Assembly: GCA_024663395.1 (NCBI GenBank)
Contig: JANFAH010000019.1
Coordinates: 1,178,001-1,242,000 of the forward strand
Source of the DNA: Pisolithus tinctorius
Taxonomy: Eukaryota; Basidiomycota; Agaricomycetes; Boletales; Pisolithaceae
DNA length: 64,000 nucleotides
Reading direction: 5' to 3'
A model generated the notes under the pieces. That model saw only the letters and a list, made by a program, of their open reading frames with translations. It did no database searches and was not told the DNA's origin. This document shows, one piece after another, positions 58,490 through 64,000 of the stretch; within the stretch, counting starts at the first letter, position 1, and each line of letters starts with the position of its first letter. The position numbers and the translations under genes are program-made.

Positions 58490-60107
58490 GATTAGTTACA
58501 TGTTTTAATGGATCAGACCATTCCCCAGCTGCAAGGAGTTTCGTCAACTGAGGGTAGAAGCATTGCGTCAGTGGTGGTGGTGGTACAGGAACTGGAAATT
58601 TGCCAATTCTGTCGAGAGGGAGTAACAGGAAAAGTTATTCATAGTACATGCGTGGCACCAATTGCGGCCACCAGTGGTGTGAACGGCAGAACCCTTGACC
58701 CCGGTGGTCTCTGGTGTGGTGGCTGGCACGGTGGCATGGAGAGCAACATGGGAATCAGTAGACATGGAACCTACACAACTTACGAAGATTGGTGAGCGAG
58801 TAAAGAAGGGAGTGGTACTTGCCCGGGGAACTCCTAGGAGAATCACAACAACTACCCCTCTCAGCAGCTGCCAATCATTCCACGACGACGATGGATAAAT
58901 CTCGCCCAGAACACAAGAACTTCATGTTGCCAATGAATCATGAGATTTGACTGCGTTGACGAAACACTCTGCCGTGTTCCTAATGACACAGCGCTGCGTC
59001 AACAGACTCGTATCGAGATTCGAGCAGCACCCAGTGGGACAACGCACTGTTATGCCGACAACTCTAAGCGACATACCGTTGCCTATCTCGGTTGTTTGTC
59101 ACTATGTTTGGCCCCTGGGTACAAATATATGTAGCTCGACTTCGTATACCTCCATGCAATGTATGCATGTACCATGCTGCATCCCTTTTCTTCTCGCTTT
59201 CTTCGTGTACTCAGAGATGCGTTATGGGAGAATGAGCACCATCTTAAGGTAGGAGGCGTTGTCATCGTGCACCACGCCACCTGCCTTAAGATGGTGCTCG
59301 TTATCGTCATCAGGTGAAATGATAAGACCCTCTTGGACAAGATATGATTCTTGCAACACTTGAAGCTGTTGACACACGTCAGACGATGACCTGCGAGATT
59401 GAGGTATGTATATCGAGCAACAGCCTCGAGCGAGATGTATTTAAAACTCAATATGTATGTACAGAGATGCACGAGTGTAAGTGAACAAACCCATCAGTGG
59501 GATTCAGCTGCAGAAACTCTACAATCAAACTCCGTCATTCCGAGAAATACACCTGAAATTCAACAGATTGGAATGGGATAGTATGGCATTTCGTGTGTCA
59601 TTGACCGAAATAAATAAATAAATCTTCTGACTGCCTACCTACGAATTCACCCAAGTGGGTGGGGTGAAAGAGATACGATAAAGAAAAAAAGGAGGATCAG
59701 GATGAGGTCGGAGAGCATCGAACGAAGTCAAGTAGAGTTGTGGAGAGGTGTGAGCGTGAGATGAAATGGATGCGAGAGTAGATAGAAGATGGGGGGGGAT
59801 AAGACGATCAATTATATATGGGCGGGCCATCATAATGTGTCGTAACAATCATCATAGATAGCAGTGCGTGGCGGATAGTAAGTGGAGATAGGGAGGGGAG
59901 GGGGTTTCAACAGATGTCTAGACCGGGCGTGGAGGGGAGGAGGGGGGGACCGCAGAAGGGGGGGAAAGGAAAGCATGGAACATAGTGGATATAAACTACG
60001 AAAAAAGGGTACCATAGAAAAAAAATGGGTATGCCGGTGATCGACAACAAAGCGAAGAAAACAAGCGACGAACCAATCGAAAACGCGCCACCGAGACACC
60101 CAAGCCT
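58490..60107. other. Intergenic region with a strong hairpin
   Basis: No gene recognised. An inverted repeat at 59,234-59,299 is listed separately. Confidence 0.5.
59234..59299. repeat. 25-bp inverted repeat, potential hairpin
   Basis: Left arm 59,234-59,258 (GAGCACCATCTTAAGGTAGG...) and right arm 59,275-59,299 pair over 25 positions with one G-T pair and one mismatch, loop 16 nt. It lies outside any recognised gene. Confidence 0.8.
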
Positions 60108-62239
60108 TCAAGGCCGCATCCTCCATCCGCCGCCCTCGCCTCGTTTTCGATCTCTGCCTATACCTCCAAATGCTTCGCGGACAACTAACCAGAGCGCCGT
60201 AGACGAAATCGTATCCTTAATCTCCTCTGCAGTGAGCACCAACCCGCCGTAACCACTCCCACCTGTCGCACCAGACGTAGCAGGGGTCTCTGCCGTCGTC
60301 CGAGAGACGCCATGTGCCGTGACGATACGCTTCCTCACGGCCATCTGCTCAACTTCTATATCGGGGAGGGGGAATGGCACTTTAAGCAGGCCGACGACTT
60401 TAGGATGGTGGGGTGTCGGCGAGAGCGTGGCGACTTGAGACAGACGGATTGGGGTTGCGAGTGATGGTTTTCAGCGGTAACACTAGGATGGCGAAGAGAT
60501 GACGAGGGTGATGAATGAGACCATACGCGCCGGATTGTGAGTGTACATATCCAAGGCGTCTCAGAGTCTTCGGGGTCGCTATCATCGCCAGAGTCCTCGT
60601 CGGTCCCCGGCGAACGTCGATGTTGCTGTTGTGATCGGGCGTTGTGGGGCGCAATGCTGCTCTCGTCTGTGACTGTGTCTGAATTGCTATGCTGGGAAAC
60701 AATGGAGAGGCGTTGATCCTCTAATCCCACAGCAGCATCGACGGCAGCTCGACGGATAGATCCAACTGGAGAGGGTGTCGACAGTAGTGGTTTTGCTGGG
60801 CCGCCGACCAACCGTAGCCGTCTGTTGTTTGTTGTTTCTGGCCAGTCTCGTTATGGCTCTCGCCCATCTGCCGCTTTCCTCTCACTCTGTCCTTCTCCCG
60901 CTGTTTCTTCTTCCCCCTTTCCCACTCAAGCGAACCTCAACACTGCCACTACCATCTGGGCCCATACCGGCGTTCATGTTCCCAGCACTTCCAACCCGTG
61001 CGTCCATTGATATTCAGTTTCCCCATCATGCCGTTTCAAGAGGCCCGTTTCTGTACCCTTGAGCCACTTGCGGATCACCCATACATACTTCGTCGGACGT
61101 CCAGGAGGGGTTGGACCGAAGGGTATAGAGCCGCCTGCACACCAAGCACAGGGGAACAGTACACTGTCGAGGTGAATGGAGTCGTACCGGTCATGGGGGT
61201 AGGTGATAAACTACCATCTCCAAACCCAAGCTGAGCGTATGGAGCAGACTCGGGTACGCCTGAATGCGAAGGATCGCGCAGAGGCAAGGGTCCTCCACGC
61301 GCCACGTTGTGACTGGTTATGCGTGGAGGCGCAGATGGGGGTGCTTGGGGATCCGTGCCTGAGGTGGGGACTGCGACTGATAAGGTCCGCGACGGATCTT
61401 TCTTCTTGAACATACTTGTGAAGAGTTTTTTCCGGCGGGGCCTGACTGCGGCACATCACCTGCGGAAAGTGGAGAGTTGTCTGTGGGCGGAAGCGTGACA
61501 TTGATGGCCGGCGGCGGCCGATGGTAGGGGTCCCTGTCCAGTGCAGAAACAGTAGAGTAACTCGTCGATGGGCGGTCTTTAGATGCGGGATATGTGCGTG
61601 GACTAAGGCGTGGAGATACTGCGCCAAATTCGCGCTGCGGGTCATCGATGGAGGTGCGTGCGATGTTGGTGGTAGTCTGTTCCGGTGGCATCGTTCGCGG
61701 CAGTGGTGCAGACCCCCATACTTCAATTGGTTCCAGGATGGCAAGCCCAACGATTTCGAGACCGCGCTTAATGAATTTGGCTACTTTCGCGTCCGTACCA
61801 GCGTCGACTATGGTGTTTGTCATGACGTGGTGGGCCTGGAGGTTGTAGAGAGGGATGATCGTGCGTCTTCCTGAAGACGTCGTGGAAGTGGATGCAAACG
61901 AAGATACGGAAGTTGCGGAGGTGTATCCAGAGTAGTCAGACCTATCAGATGATGTTCGAGCCAAGTCGGAAGAGTCTGTGGTGCCATTCTGATGCGAAGA
62001 GTCAAGTGCTTGTACTGTTGAAGAGGAGCTAGCGACACGGGATTGTGGGGGGACGAGTTGGACCTGTAGATTGAGCGGATGGATTGATTTGGAAGGGGGA
62101 GGTCGTACGACGATGAACGTCTGACAAAGGCGGGTTCAGGTGAGCGTTGAGAGGAAGAGAGCAAGCAACACACCTCGTTTGGTGGCCTGTCTTTCTTGCT
62201 CTTTTTCCTCGGATTGGGGGCGTCTGCAGTGGGTGTCAT
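60108..62239 (-). pseudogene. Conserved basidiomycete protein of unknown function, with frameshifts
   Basis: The start is ATG 62,239 (MTPTADAPNPRKKSKK). An intron leads to TFIVVRPPPSKSIHPLNLQV. Conserved blocks follow: IIPLYNLQAHHVMTNTIVDA, KVAKFIKRGLEIVGLAILEP, LFTSMFKKKDPS, RPTKYVWVIRKWLKGTETG, EDSGDDSDPEDSETPWICTL, HHPKVVGLLKVPFPLPDIEV and GLVLTAEEIKDTISSTALWL. I know this architecture as a hypothetical protein shared by Agaricomycetes; the function is not known to me. Single-base shifts are needed at an A6 run (61,426-61,431), a C4 run near 61,116 and an A3 run near 61,040. Either the copy is decaying or the assembly has homopolymer errors. Confidence 0.65.
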
Positions 62240-64000
62240 GGTGCCATTCTTGTCATCTGGCAAGCCAATGGTGCTGGTCGTTGGCGGTGGAGTATCTGGT
62301 ATGGGTGAGCGTAGCTGATCCTGTTGGTTATTATTATACTACTCGGCTGAAGGATGGAAGGCAAGAACGATGCCAGCGACAGCGACGAGAGCATCATCCC
62401 TTGCAGGCGGGTTGTCGAGTCTGACGCTGCCAAGCCGAGTTGTATATGTTTCGTGATTATGTCACTCATCGCTTAACTCCAACTGCCTTATATGGAAACA
62501 CCTCGGTCAACTCCGATAGGTCCTCCGATGGAATGTCTCCGTCGGCACACCCATATATGGTAATCACCTGCGGGGTCGTACGATCAAGGGAAATCATTTG
62601 AGTTGCCGGCTCGTTCTCGCGTTATCAGATTTCTGATTGCCCGAGCCACTCGGCGCTGCGCACAATGGCGCGCGCACATGACACCGTCGTAGCCGCCCTC
62701 ACAGCCTTTCATGAACTAGTACCCGTCTTGTGCGTCTTGGCACCAGGAAAGTAGACCTCCGGGCACACCGTTGTGCCTTAACGAATTAAAAATCTAGAAT
62801 CTATTTAAGATAAGGGATGCCGATGCAATGACGCACGCCCGAATGGATAAGAGCTCCGATGGAATCATCGTTTCTCCACACCGTCATCATATGACGGAGC
62901 TACCAGGTACGGTGTCCAGACATAATCGCAGCACGCCACCTAATCTTGACAGGGGGAAGGCCAGATTCGAGTCGTTTACCCTAACCCTCCGGCAGCGTCT
63001 CGACACTTTTGAGATTGGCAAGTACCAGTTCATGTTCGTACACCAGGTCTCCGCCGAACGCATCCGTTATCCACGGCGCTGTGGTCTGATCGGATCAGCC
63101 CTGGAATGAAACAGACACGATTATATCCGCCAAATCATGATCTTACCTGCCTCTTACTTCATGTTCCATATCGTACCACATCTCGATGGAATTATTCATG
63201 CCATCCCATACACGCGCAGAAGGGGAACCCTCCCTTCTGGCGCTTCGCATCACCAGTGCTTACGCCGAGCTCGTTACTAAGACATCTTTCTTACTCATCT
63301 TCCTTCATCCCTCTCTTCCCTGAACACGTCATTGGCTGCTTATTGGTGTCGACACCCCCCTGAGTAGCCTGGCAGATATAGCTCGCTTCCGGTGGGTACC
63401 TAGATACGCTGTGGCGGTACCGCGGATTCCACGTAGTAATCGGCCGGCATGCAAGCTGTGCTGATCAGCCACTAGGAGGCACCATATGTATATGGGAAAC
63501 TCGACACCAGCTCCTTCATTAGTTACGTACCTTCTCTGTTTAGCAGACTCGGCAATCTGAGACGCGCATAGATACGACACGGACGTGCATGTCTCGGATA
63601 CTGTGGTTGCATATGATCAATGTTTGAGTCAGCATGGGTCTGAAGGTAGGTAAGCAAGACTGATAATGCAACAAAGGCTCTACGGGTACAGACCTGACGC
63701 CGGGGCCTATCTTAGAAGTGAGAAGAGAAGTTAAAACCCGTCGGTCGCCGCGCTCGACAATTAATCCCAATGATTCCATCGGGTGCACGGTGATTAACAA
63801 TGCCCAAAAAGGAACTTTGCGCTGAGGATTGCACATGGTGTGATTAATTGTCTTCCCGGCAGCTACGACCGAGTACTGTATGGGTGACACGAGAATGCCA
63901 CAGCTTGCGATGATTCAAAGGTGAGTTACACCAGTGGCGTTGACAAGCAGCCGGTATTGAAGGCGTTAATTTACCAGCGTTGCAATCCGTGCCATAGACC
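62240..64000. other. No gene recognised to window end
   Basis: CpG-normal sequence with short frames only (for example 62,828-63,109 plus and 63,540-63,890 minus), none with a family motif. Confidence 0.5.

Noticed and set aside
1..64000. CRISPR arrays, rRNA or bacterial operons
   Set aside because: No short regularly spaced repeats or rRNA motifs; gene structure is eukaryotic with spliceosomal introns.

Overview
The window looks like nuclear DNA of a basidiomycete fungus, most likely an Agaricomycete with a transposon-rich genome. The evidence is short GT-AG introns of about 45-70 nt, Ty3/gypsy chromoviruses, a PIF/Harbinger element, a FunK1-type kinase, a NACHT protein, a HET protein and a Zn2Cys6 finger. 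All calls come from reading the sequence. No database search was run.

Layout. (1) Positions 1-29,600 are a CpG-poor block of nested transposons. A broken plus-strand chromovirus (about 1,856-5,142) is followed by a minus-strand chromovirus (LTR at 5,143-5,665, gag at 19,974-21,341). That element was invaded by other LTR elements, by three copies of an unclassified 1.8-kb element (here 'element C'), and by a Harbinger transposon at 10,809-16,602 that itself holds a solo LTR and an element C copy. Several insertions are dated relative to one another by exact target-site duplications. A second chromovirus fragment (24,900-26,290), a 208-bp tandem duplication and unrecognised ORFs follow. (2) 29,629-36,500 returns to CpG-normal DNA with a FunK1-like kinase gene and a frameshifted glycosyltransferase-like gene. 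(3) 36,511-39,347 holds an Enhancer-of-zeste-like CXC-SET gene. Most of it lies in a 2.5-kb stretch with only three CpG dinucleotides, whose edges fall inside genes. (4) 39,590-41,250 is a broken NACHT gene. (5) 42,010-48,261 is a tight, intact housekeeping cluster: eEF1B-gamma (minus), ORC2 (plus), C-14 sterol reductase (minus) and ALKBH6-like (minus). (6) 48,262-56,400 is nearly gene-free apart from a Zn2Cys6 finger fragment. (7) 56,404-58,489 is a HET-domain gene, and 60,108-62,239 is a conserved basidiomycete protein of unknown function with probable single-base frameshifts.

The genes do not form one pathway. The main theme is mutational mosaicism. CpG loss is extreme in the transposon block and in the E(z)-like island, and it accounts for many of the in-frame TGA codons (lost CGA arginines). 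It is absent from the housekeeping cluster and, unexpectedly, from the SANT/Myb half of the Harbinger element. The best candidates for something undescribed are element C, the antisense coiled-coil/cysteine genes carried by the Ty3 elements, and the sharp-edged CpG-free island.
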